This document shows positions 1-6,520 of a stretch of DNA of 7,347 nt, piece by piece; position 1 is the first letter of the stretch, and each line of letters opens with the position of its first letter. The stretch spans positions 1 through 7,347 of the forward strand of contig JANYBI010000584.1 of NCBI GenBank assembly GCA_025360875.1. The letters are read 5' to 3'. Under the pieces are notes generated by a model. It was given only the letters and a program-made list of their open reading frames with translations. It was not told the DNA's origin and did no database searches. Position numbers and translations under genes: made by a program. Source of the DNA: Lentisphaerota bacterium (lineage in GTDB: Bacteria > Verrucomicrobiota > Lentisphaeria > Victivallales > GWF2-50-93).

Positions 1-1
1 A

Positions 2-2461
2 GTTTCCCTGGATGAACGGAAGGCTCTTTTATTGTTCGAATCAAACATTTCCGCGGCTGATACTGCCGGAAGCCGTAGCCTCCTGACAATGCTGAGGGAG
101 TCTCTCCGTGATTGTCCGTCTGGCATAACATTCGATATCATCAGCCCAAACCAGCATTCTGTCGACAATGAAGCAATCATTACGGCCGATGTTAAAATAG
201 TTGCGATTACATCATTTATAGTTTTCACATTGCTGTTTATCATATTCTACCATTGCGATCTCCGCAGCCTTCTAATTCCTGCGATGCCGACCCTGGCTTC
301 GGTAATTGTCATGGCTATTATGCCGCTTGTCTTCAAGGATTCACTTTTCTTCGTCATCGGAATGGGCGGACTGATAATCGGCCTTGCCGTAGGCGATTAC
401 GGCACACACGTCTATGCTGCGTCTTCCGGTACATTCGGATTGCGCCGGGTTGCAAAACTGTTCCTGCCGCTTCTCGTTACATGCCTCACTACCGTGGGAG
501 CCTTCCTGCTATTTCTGATTTCAGACATCGAGGCCTTCAGACAGATAGGATTTTATGCCGGATTAAGCCTGCTTCTCAGCCTGCTGCTGACCATTTTCCT
601 GCTCACGCCGCTGTTCTCAAACAAAAACAGGCGACCATACCATGTTGCAATTCCAAGGCTTTCGACCAACCGCTATTCGCTTGTCATCTCCGTCTGGGCG
701 GTCATGATGATCTTAGCAATACCTGTTCTTACAAAAATAAAATTCAATGACGATATCCGGCAATTTGACATGACTTCTGAAATGACACTCAAGTCAGAGG
801 CCTGCTACGATAGGAACTGGCAGGCCGGCCCCCGTCCAGCCATGTTGATCGTAACCGGCAAATCTAAGGACGGCGTGTTGAAACGGGGCGAGCTGCTGGC
901 AGCGCAACTGCGACAGGCCCTGCCGGGAACAAACTGTTTTTCACCAACCGACATTTCCCCTTCCGCAGAAAAACTATCCGAACGCCTGTCGAAATGGCGG
1001 CGGCTGGAGGAGTCGGGACGCCTCCAGCAGATTTCAGAATCGATGCGGGAGAAGGCAGTTGAGAAGGGGTTTGCACCAGAGTTCTTCAATCCATTTTTCG
1101 AAACTCTGAATGCTGGCATCAAGGTACCGCCGGATACCGCGCCTGAACTTTTCCTGCCGCTGCTCTCACGCACGACCATTTGCAACGGGGAATGGCATTC
1201 CATGATGATATTCTTCCCCGATCTCGATTATTCCAATGCAAAGGCGCTTTCACTTGTGGGCACGGATCCTGACTGCGCCGTTATTTCGCAAAAGCATTTC
1301 CGCCAAATAATGTCGTCGGAGATATCCGGACGCTTTACTTTCCTGCTCGCCTTGGCTGTGGTTCTGACATGCATCATCACATTTCTTTTTTTCAGGTCAT
1401 TCCTGCTCACTTCAGTGGCGTTGATTCCTACCATAAGCAGCCTGTTATTGACTGGAGCTGTCTATGTCGCATTCAACATTCCAATTAATATTTCCGTATG
1501 CTTTGGCTGTATCATCCTGGCGGGTGTGTCCATAGATTACGGCATTTTCATGGTCCATGCCTTTTTGCGGAAGGAGGAATCGGCCATATCAGACGCTATC
1601 GCACTATCTGCCATAACCTTGATTTCAGGAGGGGCAACCATTGTCTTCACACAGCATCCCATGCTCCGTTATGCTGGATACACCCTGATCCTAGGGGTTG
1701 TTATTGCATGGCTGTCAGCCATTATGGTAATACCTGCATTGCTCAAGTTTCTCGCCAGCCGCCGTGTCCTCCTTCTGCCGTCCGCCCTCCTCCTTCTCCT
1801 TTTTACCGGTTGTCGCAGCGAACCTTTCACATGGCCTGAATTTCCTCCGTTGTCTCCAGCAATATCAAAGGAGGACATGCTGAAAACATGGTCTTCCGAA
1901 CAGCCATCCGAATTCATAGTTGAGGCGGGAATTGTCCTTGAATATCGAGGACAATGCTTTTCTTCGCTTTGCATGGCCCTCGTGAACATCCCCGAACACA
2001 AAATTGATGTAGTCGGAATGAATCCTGCAGGCGCTAAAATATTTGAAGCATCCGGTATCGACGGCAAAACCAAATCCTTCTCAATCCTGCCAATTCTGCC
2101 GGAGGAGATTGACACAGCCAAGGCTGGTGACGCAATTCTCGCCGACATTGGGAATATTTACTTTGATCTTGTCCCTGACGACAAATCTATCCTCGACAAA
2201 CCTGACAATAATCGTATGCCAATGACAGTGTATTCAACAGGCAATTCCCACTTCGAATATCTGTTTGCCGGCAATCCGCCGCGTCTCATCCGCAAAAGCT
2301 TTTATTGCGACAGCAACAACGAGTGGCAGGTTTCTTTTTTCGAATTTATCGAGGATGGTGGCAAATTTATACCTAAAAACATTGTTTATGATAATTTTAA
2401 ATACGGCTACCGCTTGATTGTCCGAACCAGAACTGCCATTATTGTAAAAGGGAACCTCTAA
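2..2461 (+). CDS. MMPL/RND-family exporter fused to a C-terminal DUF3261-like lipoprotein domain (5' partial)
   Basis: Likely exports a lipid or polyene product across the inner membrane by proton antiport. The frame is open to the left edge (from position 2), so the TTG at 32 is not a credible start and the first half of the exporter is missing. Numbering residues from the codon at 32, hydrophobic segments lie at about 56-75, 80-101, 106-128, 140-163 and 171-196. A seventh-helix equivalent follows at 215-235, then a soluble periplasmic loop (236-433) and five more segments to about 575. GDYG (Asp122-Tyr123) and IDYG (Asp502-Tyr503) sit in the equivalent fourth helix of each repeat, matching the Asp-Tyr proton-relay pairs of MmpL3-type transporters. 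After residue 575 come Arg-Arg, a Leu-rich stretch and FTGC (Cys594), then about 215 soluble residues. Within these, VVGMNPAGAKIFEASGIDG resembles the core of DUF3261 lipoproteins found in aryl polyene clusters. The exporter call is strong; the DUF3261 assignment is from memory of the family and moderate. Substrate is inferred from neighbours. Confidence 0.88.
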   Translation, partial: VSLDERKALLLFESNISAADTAGSRSLLTMLRESLRDCPSGITFDIISPNQHSVDNEAIITADVKIVAITSFIVFTLLFIIFYHCDLRSLLIPAMPTLASVIVMAIMPLVFKDSLFFVIGMGGLIIGLAVGDYGTHVYAASSGTFGLRRVAKLFLPLLVTCLTTVGAFLLFLISDIEAFRQIGFYAGLSLLLSLLLTIFLLTPLFSNKNRRPYHVAIPRLSTNRYSLVISVWAVMMILAIPVLTKIKFNDDIRQFDMTSEMTLKSEACYDRNWQAGPRPAMLIVTGKSKDGVLKRGELLAAQLRQALPGTNCFSPTDISPSAEKLSERLSKWRRLEESGRLQQISESMREKAVEKGFAPEFFNPFFETLNAGIKVPPDTAPELFLPLLSRTTICNGEWHSMMIFFPDLDYSNAKALSLVGTDPDCAVISQKHFRQIMSSEISGRFTFLLALAVVLTCIITFLFFRSFLLTSVALIPTISSLLLTGAVYVAFNIPINISVCFGCIILAGVSIDYGIFMVHAFLRKEESAISDAIALSAITLISGGATIVFTQHPMLRYAGYTLILGVVIAWLSAIMVIPALLKFLASRRVLLLPSALLLLLFTGCRSEPFTWPEFPPLSPAISKEDMLKTWSSEQPSEFIVEAGIVLEYRGQCFSSLCMALVNIPEHKIDVVGMNPAGAKIFEASGIDGKTKSFSILPILPEEIDTAKAGDAILADIGNIYFDLVPDDKSILDKPDNNRMPMTVYSTGNSHFEYLFAGNPPRLIRKSFYCDSNNEWQVSFFEFIEDGGKFIPKNIVYDNFKYGYRLIVRTRTAIIVKGNL
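1724..1813 (+). other. Internal signal-peptide-like segment with lipobox at the exporter/lipoprotein junction
   Basis: In the frame of the exporter, the last membrane helix is followed by KFLASRR (positive, so probably cytoplasmic). A Leu-rich hydrophobic stretch follows, then FTGC, with the Cys codon at 1811-1813. This has the n-region, h-region and lipobox order of a lipoprotein signal peptide, although Phe at -3 is less usual than Leu. An in-frame ATG at 1724-1726 would give a lipoprotein precursor with a 29-residue leader, but no Shine-Dalgarno-like sequence precedes it. Either signal peptidase II cleaves the fusion, an internal start is used, or the stretch serves as an extra membrane anchor. 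The sequence alone cannot decide. Confidence 0.55.
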
Positions 2462-2462
2462 C

Positions 2463-2468
2463 GAAGGA
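2463..2468 (+). promoter_or_regulatory. Ribosome binding site of the dehydratase gene
   Basis: GAAGGA lies 8 nt upstream of the ATG at 2477, within the 15-nt gap after the TAA stop of the exporter gene. It is the clearest Shine-Dalgarno sequence among the operon junctions and supports 2477 as the start. Confidence 0.7.
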
Positions 2469-2476
2469 TTTCATCA

Positions 2477-2854
2477 ATGAACAATATTGTCAAGGCATTG
2501 AAACAGCGACTTCAGGTTCATGAACCATTGACATCCGATGCATTTTCGGGTTCATTATTGTTCGACTCTGATTTTCCCGGCTTCAAAGGGCACTTCCCTG
2601 GGAATCCTATTTTACCGGGTGCCTGCCTGATTGAAGCCGCAGTTCAATCGATCTCCTATGGAACCAGGCAGGACTTGCTCTTAGCGGAGGTGGAACGAGT
2701 GAAGTTCTTTTCCCCGGTCAAGCCTGGCGAAGAGGTGAAACTCGATTTCAGCATTGAATACCTGACAGATGCCATCAGCACCAAAGGGTCAATGATGTCC
2801 GGAGACCGTAAAATCTGCACGATGAAACTGAAAATGACTGGGGCAAAACCATGA
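2477..2854 (+). CDS. 3-hydroxyacyl-ACP dehydratase, FabZ/ApeI-like hotdog protein
   Basis: Probably removes water from a 3-hydroxyacyl chain on an acyl carrier protein, giving the trans-2-enoyl intermediate during chain extension in the cytoplasm. The 125-residue protein is one hotdog domain, close to the usual FabZ length but slightly short. GHFPGNPILPGACLIEAA (about residues 38-55) is the FabZ signature. His39 and Glu53 are 14 residues apart, as are the catalytic His54 and Glu68 of known FabZ enzymes. KFFSPVKPGEEV near residue 76 is the second typical strand of this fold. The ATG at 2477 has a good ribosome binding site, and the stop overlaps the next ATG (ATGA). Together with the exporter, thioesterase and ketosynthases, it looks like a pathway-specific dehydratase of an aryl-polyene-like system and not the housekeeping FabZ. 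A decarboxylating or isomerising role (FabA) is less likely given the Glu. Confidence 0.87.
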   Translation: MNNIVKALKQRLQVHEPLTSDAFSGSLLFDSDFPGFKGHFPGNPILPGACLIEAAVQSISYGTRQDLLLAEVERVKFFSPVKPGEEVKLDFSIEYLTDAISTKGSMMSGDRKICTMKLKMTGAKP

Positions 2855-3324
2855 ACCGCAAGAATTATTTTCAAAAGGAACCGAACAGCCCTCCCCCCAT
2901 TGAAGCGACAATCCAACGACGCCTCCGTTTCAGCGATGTTGACGCACTGGCAATTGCCTGGCATGGGCGGTATCCGCAGTTTTTCGAAGAGGCTCAGACC
3001 GAGCTCGGACACAAATGCGGTCTGACCTACGATGTCTTCCGTGATGAAGGACTGGCGGCGCCGATCACGCAGATACATATTGATTATTTCCGCCCTCTTC
3101 TGCTCGATAAGATCTTCACGGTGAAGGCGTCTCTGCTTTGGAATGATGCCGCACGTCTCAATACTGAATACTGTATAACCGATGAAGATGGCCTTTGCGC
3201 CTGCACCGGTTATACTATCCAGCTTTTTATGAATCTCAAGACCCACGAACCGCTGTGGCTATCTCCAGAAATGCTAATACGCTGTCGTCAACGATGGAAG
3301 GCGGGGGAATTTCATGGAAAATAG
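2851..3324 (+). CDS. Acyl-CoA/acyl-ACP thioesterase, 4-hydroxybenzoyl-CoA thioesterase (YbgC/ApeK-like) family
   Basis: Likely hydrolyses an acyl thioester, either to release the finished chain or to clear stalled intermediates from the carrier protein. The 157-residue protein is a single hotdog domain. RFSDVDALAIAWHGRY (residues 26-41) followed by FFEEAQTEL is the 4HBT-family start. Asp31 occupies the catalytic Asp position, and His38 and Glu46 are family-typical. YFRPLLLDKIFTV in the middle is the usual second-strand pattern. The start ATG overlaps the dehydratase stop (ATGA), with only a weak GGGG at 2840-2843 upstream, so translation is probably coupled to the upstream gene. Its 3' end overlaps the ketosynthase start by 11 nt. 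APE clusters carry a similar small thioesterase, which fits the context. Exact substrate and chain length cannot be read from the sequence. Confidence 0.86.
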   Translation: MNRKNYFQKEPNSPPPIEATIQRRLRFSDVDALAIAWHGRYPQFFEEAQTELGHKCGLTYDVFRDEGLAAPITQIHIDYFRPLLLDKIFTVKASLLWNDAARLNTEYCITDEDGLCACTGYTIQLFMNLKTHEPLWLSPEMLIRCRQRWKAGEFHGK

Positions 3325-4441
3325 TCCGATCATTGTCTCAGCCGACCTGATAACAGCATACGGCCATGGACTCAACCAGTGCTGGAATGGTTTCATGGCT
3401 CGCCAAAGGCCGTTCACCCCAATTACAAGGTTCCCAACCACCGGAATTGAAGGAGTGGTCGCCGCGACTGTTCCCGATTCCTCATATGACGGAAGCTTGT
3501 CCCTGGCAGAGCATCTTCTGGAAAAAATCGCAGTGACCACGATAAAATTGCCAGCAGATACAGAACTTTTTCTTGCAACAACCGTCGGGGAAATTGACCT
3601 GATGGAACAGGAGATACTATTACATAGAACTGAAAAACGTGCTCCAACCTGCAGTTCCCTCCTTGCCAGGGCAAAAGCGATTTTCGGTAAAAAGCACGCT
3701 TCACTTATTTCTGCCGCCTGCTCTTCCGGCAATATGGCATTGGCCCGGGCGGCGGCAAAAATCCAAGCCGGCACAATCGAATATGCCATCGTCGTAGGCT
3801 GTGACATCGTCAGTGAATTCGTTTTTTCGGGCTTTGCATCTCTTGGGGCTATTGATTTGAAAGGCACACGGCCATATGACCGCGACCGTGCCGGGCTTAC
3901 TCTGGGTGAAGCCGCAGGTGTAATAGTGCTTGCCTCGGAAGATGCCGCCCGCCGTGATGGGCTTCCGCGTCTGGCGCGTCTTGCCGGCTGGAATATGACT
4001 TGTGATGCCGTTCACATCACTGCTCCGAGGAGCGATGGACTGCAGTTGGTGAACGCAATCCGCCATGTCCTGGAGACCGCCGGAATTGCACCATCTGAAA
4101 TAGGGGGCATCATAGGGCACGGCACAGGAACAATTTTCAACGACTCCATGGAAATAAACACACTGAACGCTGTTTTCAATAAAAATGCCAAGCCCCTGTT
4201 TTCCACAAAAGGGGGAGTTGGTCACACCCTTGGAGCTGCAGGCATCATCCAGACCGCCATCGCTGTCAAGGCAATACAGGAGATGCTGCTGCCCCCACAG
4301 ACCGGACTGCGTGAACCGATGCCCGGGGCGGAACACATGGTTTCCGACCAGGCACAAAAACTGATCACTCCTAAAATATTATCCCTCAATACCGGATTCG
4401 GTGGTATCAATGCTGTTTTACTGATTGAGGAGTGCTCATGA
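3314..4441 (+). CDS. Beta-ketoacyl-ACP synthase, FabF/ApeO-like (KAS II type), catalytically complete
   Basis: Catalyses decarboxylative condensation of a malonyl unit with a growing acyl chain. The 375-residue protein has the thiolase fold of KAS I/II enzymes and is somewhat shorter than a typical FabF of about 410. The nucleophile is Cys136 in SAACSSGNMAL, and the two histidines are His269 in GHGTGT and His304 in KGGVGHTLGAAG, with Lys299 just before it. TRPYDRDRAGLTLGEAAG (185-202) and the C-terminal NTGFGGIN (359-366) are also standard. The Glu-Ala that usually precedes HGTGT is Ile-Gly here. GGGGGA at 3303-3308 sits 5 nt before the ATG and supports the start, which overlaps the thioesterase end. 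The next gene encodes a shortened, Cys-less ketosynthase homologue, so the two probably form a KS:CLF heterodimer as in aryl polyene systems. It could instead be a priming enzyme (ApeR-like). Confidence 0.92.
   Translation: MENSPIIVSADLITAYGHGLNQCWNGFMARQRPFTPITRFPTTGIEGVVAATVPDSSYDGSLSLAEHLLEKIAVTTIKLPADTELFLATTVGEIDLMEQEILLHRTEKRAPTCSSLLARAKAIFGKKHASLISAACSSGNMALARAAAKIQAGTIEYAIVVGCDIVSEFVFSGFASLGAIDLKGTRPYDRDRAGLTLGEAAGVIVLASEDAARRDGLPRLARLAGWNMTCDAVHITAPRSDGLQLVNAIRHVLETAGIAPSEIGGIIGHGTGTIFNDSMEINTLNAVFNKNAKPLFSTKGGVGHTLGAAGIIQTAIAVKAIQEMLLPPQTGLREPMPGAEHMVSDQAQKLITPKILSLNTGFGGINAVLLIEECS
4427..4432 (+). promoter_or_regulatory. Ribosome binding site choosing the ATG at 4438
   Basis: GAGGAG ends 5 nt before the ATG at 4438, which overlaps the ketosynthase stop as ATGA. 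A GTG at 4432 is in the same frame but overlaps this Shine-Dalgarno sequence, so the start at 4438 is preferred. Confidence 0.75.
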
Positions 4442-5142
4442 AAAAAACAAGCCGGAAAAACTCATTTAAACTTTCGCTGAATGGAATGGCTCTGGTCAAT
4501 TCAAATCATGCCCTAATGATGAACAGGGGCCTTTCATTTGAATCGAAAGACGGAGTCGCCGGAATTTACCAGGAGATAGTCAGTTCCAAGTCAATTCCCA
4601 TAATGCGTCTCGACAACTTTCGCCGTGCCGGTGAAAAAGCCCGTCTTGCCATGCTTGGTTCCCTGCTTGCCCTTGCCGATGCCGGTTTAAGCACTGGCGG
4701 CAGTACCGCAATCATAGGCTGGGGCGGAGAAGAGAGCATGACTGAAAACCGGGCATATTTCACCGATTATGCCGTGAACGGCAGATTCCTTGGTCGCAGC
4801 CAGCTCTTCATAGGAACTCTTCCCAGCACACCTCTGTGTGAGGCCGCTATCTGCCTCAACCTTCATGGACCTGTATACTATTTCCATTCAGATGGCAGCC
4901 TTAACCCAGTTTTAGCCGAAGCCGAATCACTTTTATCATCCCAGACGGCTGGGCAAGCATTGCTTCTGGGACTCAGCCGTGGAGAACTGCTGGCTCTGCT
5001 TCTTGAACATTCCGGAGATGTAAATGATTTTTCGCAATCGATGCAAACAGACGATATGTCCGGCATCTATCATCACTTGGGAGAAAAATTTTCCGCGACG
5101 GAAAATTTAAATAAGCAATCGACAATTAGCGCAGGGCCATAA
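4438..5142 (+). CDS. Short Cys-less ketosynthase-like protein, probable chain-length-factor-type partner
   Basis: Probably a non-catalytic partner of the upstream ketosynthase. The 234-residue protein covers only what corresponds to the N-terminal half of a KAS fold. RRAGEKARLAMLGSLLALADAG (about 62-83) resembles the early helix of ketosynthase-like proteins. GRSQLFIGTLPSTP followed by CLNLHGPVYYFHSDGSL (119-155) aligns with the region leading into the nucleophile elbow of a ketosynthase. At that elbow there is His-Ser-Asp-Gly-Ser and no Cys, and no C-terminal His motifs follow. This matches the 'beta-ketoacyl synthase N-terminal-like' family (Pfam Ketoacyl-synt_2) that includes the short chain-length factors of aryl polyene clusters. 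The ATG at 4438 is chosen from its ribosome binding site. Residues after about 195 are polar and look poorly conserved. An alternative is a decayed ketosynthase fragment, but the intact frame, coupled start and conserved-looking core argue for a functional protein. Confidence 0.72.
   Translation: MKKTSRKNSFKLSLNGMALVNSNHALMMNRGLSFESKDGVAGIYQEIVSSKSIPIMRLDNFRRAGEKARLAMLGSLLALADAGLSTGGSTAIIGWGGEESMTENRAYFTDYAVNGRFLGRSQLFIGTLPSTPLCEAAICLNLHGPVYYFHSDGSLNPVLAEAESLLSSQTAGQALLLGLSRGELLALLLEHSGDVNDFSQSMQTDDMSGIYHHLGEKFSATENLNKQSTISAGP
5086..5108 (+). repeat. Perfect 9-bp inverted repeat (hairpin) at the 3' end of the CLF-like gene
   Basis: AAATTTTCC (5086-5094) and GGAAAATTT (5100-5108) are exact reverse complements separated by the 5-nt loop GCGAC. 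The hairpin lies inside the last codons of the CLF-like gene and 36 nt before the ATG of the radical SAM gene. No T-tract follows, so it is not a standard intrinsic terminator. It could affect mRNA stability or coupling between the two genes, or be chance in an AT-rich tail. Confidence 0.5.
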
Positions 5143-5144
5143 AC

Positions 5145-6386
5145 ATGAAAATCCTTTTGATATATCCATGCTGGCCAAAATTGAAAAACCAACCGGTCTT
5201 CAATCTTCCTCCGATGGGACCTGTTACCTTTGCCGCCACGCTGCCATCTGATGTTGAAATCAGCTTTTATGACGAAAACGTGGAACCGGTCAACCTTGAG
5301 GAGGCCTCTGATCTCGTTGCTATTTCCTGCATGCTCACCTGCCAGATTCCCCGTGGCTACGAGATTGCGGACTTGTTACGGAAACGCGGCAGGACAGTCA
5401 TTTTCGGAGGCATTGCGGCAATGCTTCATGCCGAAGAAACGGCGTTGCACGCCGACAGCGTCTTTCTTGGTGAAGCCGAAGGCCGTATGGGAACAGTACT
5501 TGATGACTTCAAGAATGGCTGTCTGAAAAAAACGTACAACTTCCTGGATGATTTTCCTGACATGTCACTAATCGGCCCGGCCCGGCGTGACATTCTAAAG
5601 CATTCCCTGTATAATTACCGCGGCGTCCAGATGGTTGACCTCGTCCACGCATCGCGCGGATGCCGTTTCAATTGCTTCCCCTGTTGCACACCGTATCTGG
5701 GAGGCCGCAAATTCCGGCCTCGTCCGCTGGACAAGGTGGCTGAAGAAATTGCGGGCATTGACAATAACCGGCTATTCCTGGTGGACAACTCGCTGGCACA
5801 GGACGATCAATGGGAGAAGGATCTCTTCAGAACTCTTGCACCTCTGAAGAAAAAATGGATATCGCATCCGATCAAGAACGATGATGAAATTTTGAAATTG
5901 GCGGCGGAGGCCGGCTGCTGGTATGTTTATCAGGCGGTCTTTGACACTTCAGACTACATACGTGAAAGAATCAAAAAGTACAAGTCCTATGGAATTGGAG
6001 TTGAAGGGACGATAATTCTCGGAACCGACGACCAGGATGAGGATTCGATTCGGCGCCTGATCGATTTCCTGCTGGAAATAGAACTTGATCTGGCTGAATT
6101 TACCGTGTTAACTCCCTTTCCGCACACACCTATCCGGGAAAAGCTGGAAACGGAAGGACGTATATTCCACAATGACTGGGTTCGCTATACAGCCGGAGAA
6201 GTTGTGTTCCGTCCGGCCCTTATGAGTCCGGATAAATTGACTGAAATGTATGAATACGCCTGGGCAGAATTCTACCGTGACATGAGCAAGGAAATGAAAA
6301 TGGCGAAACTGTACCTTGATGTCATAAAAAAAGAGAAGGCCGATGGTTCATACCGGGGAAGAACAGTCGAACAAACGAACCGTTGA
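5145..6386 (+). CDS. B12-binding radical SAM protein (class B methyltransferase-like)
   Basis: A radical S-adenosylmethionine enzyme with a cobalamin-binding domain. Members of this architecture often methylate unactivated carbons, though some do rearrangements or ring chemistry. Residues 1 to about 125 form the Rossmann-like B12 domain: KILLIYP at the start, LPPMGPVTFAA at 21-31, SDLVAISCMLT at 55-65, then the FGG, HADSVFLGEAEG stretch at 87-113. Residues 166-181 hold the radical SAM signature RGCRFNCFPC, giving the CxxxCxxC cluster ligands Cys173, Cys177 and Cys180, with an extra Cys181 directly after. The TIM-barrel core runs to about 330 (GTIILGTDDQDED, then TVLTPFPHTPI), and the C-terminal helices (LTEMYEYAWAEFYRDM) are typical of the family. 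The length of 413 is slightly short but complete. The start lies 2 nt after the upstream stop with AGGG at 5133-5136. It is the last gene of the operon. Acting on the product of the ketosynthase pathway is inferred from position only. Confidence 0.9.
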   Translation: MKILLIYPCWPKLKNQPVFNLPPMGPVTFAATLPSDVEISFYDENVEPVNLEEASDLVAISCMLTCQIPRGYEIADLLRKRGRTVIFGGIAAMLHAEETALHADSVFLGEAEGRMGTVLDDFKNGCLKKTYNFLDDFPDMSLIGPARRDILKHSLYNYRGVQMVDLVHASRGCRFNCFPCCTPYLGGRKFRPRPLDKVAEEIAGIDNNRLFLVDNSLAQDDQWEKDLFRTLAPLKKKWISHPIKNDDEILKLAAEAGCWYVYQAVFDTSDYIRERIKKYKSYGIGVEGTIILGTDDQDEDSIRRLIDFLLEIELDLAEFTVLTPFPHTPIREKLETEGRIFHNDWVRYTAGEVVFRPALMSPDKLTEMYEYAWAEFYRDMSKEMKMAKLYLDVIKKEKADGSYRGRTVEQTNR

Positions 6387-6511
6387 ATGAGGACGGGAAA
6401 CAGGAAGAGAGTTCGGGAGTTCGGAGATTGTGTTGATGTCATAGGTGCTTGGAATATTCAATCGGTTGACAATATCATAGCACATCACAAAAGCTGTCGC
6501 AATGCGCAGGT

Positions 6512-6520
6512 TGCTATAAC
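6512..6520 (+). promoter_or_regulatory. Candidate extended -10 element (weak)
   Basis: TGCTATAAC reads as an extended -10 (TGn followed by TATAAC). No good -35 lies at 16-18 nt upstream. A perfect TTGACA occurs at 6466-6471, but 43 nt away, which is too far to pair with it. If used, it would give the antitoxin transcript a leader of nearly 200 nt. Confidence 0.2.

Noticed and set aside
32..34. TTG at 32 as the start of the exporter gene
   Set aside because: The frame is open upstream to the window edge, no ribosome binding site precedes it, and an MMPL exporter needs a first helix and loop that are missing here. The gene is cut by the edge.
253..750. Overlapping + strand frame of 165 codons
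   Set aside because: It is a frame-shifted reading of the exporter's membrane helices, rich in Cys, Arg and His with no coherent domain.
1764..1804. Pyrimidine-rich tract, possible structural or regulatory DNA
   Set aside because: It is explained by CTC/CTT leucine codons of the signal-like hydrophobic segment.
1669..2148. Minus-strand open frame of 159 codons over the exporter/lipoprotein junction
   Set aside because: Its Arg-rich run is simply the reverse of the Leu-rich signal segment on the + strand. No family is recognisable.
2656..3246. Long minus-strand open frame of 196 codons
   Set aside because: It lies opposite the dehydratase and thioesterase, which both have clear catalytic motifs. 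The antisense translation shows no recognisable domain or plausible ribosome binding site.
3274..4357. Two long minus-strand open frames (3274-3867 and 3701-4357)
   Set aside because: Both are opposite the ketosynthase with its intact triad. Their translations look like non-coding shadow, with no domain pattern.
5086..5108. Hairpin as an intrinsic terminator
   Set aside because: No T-run follows and it lies inside a coding region with the next gene starting 36 nt later. It is reported only as a hairpin.
6345..6383. Possible terminator from ATGGTTC and GAACCGT around the radical SAM stop
   Set aside because: The arms are short with one wobble pair, the loop is over 20 nt, and there is no T-tract.
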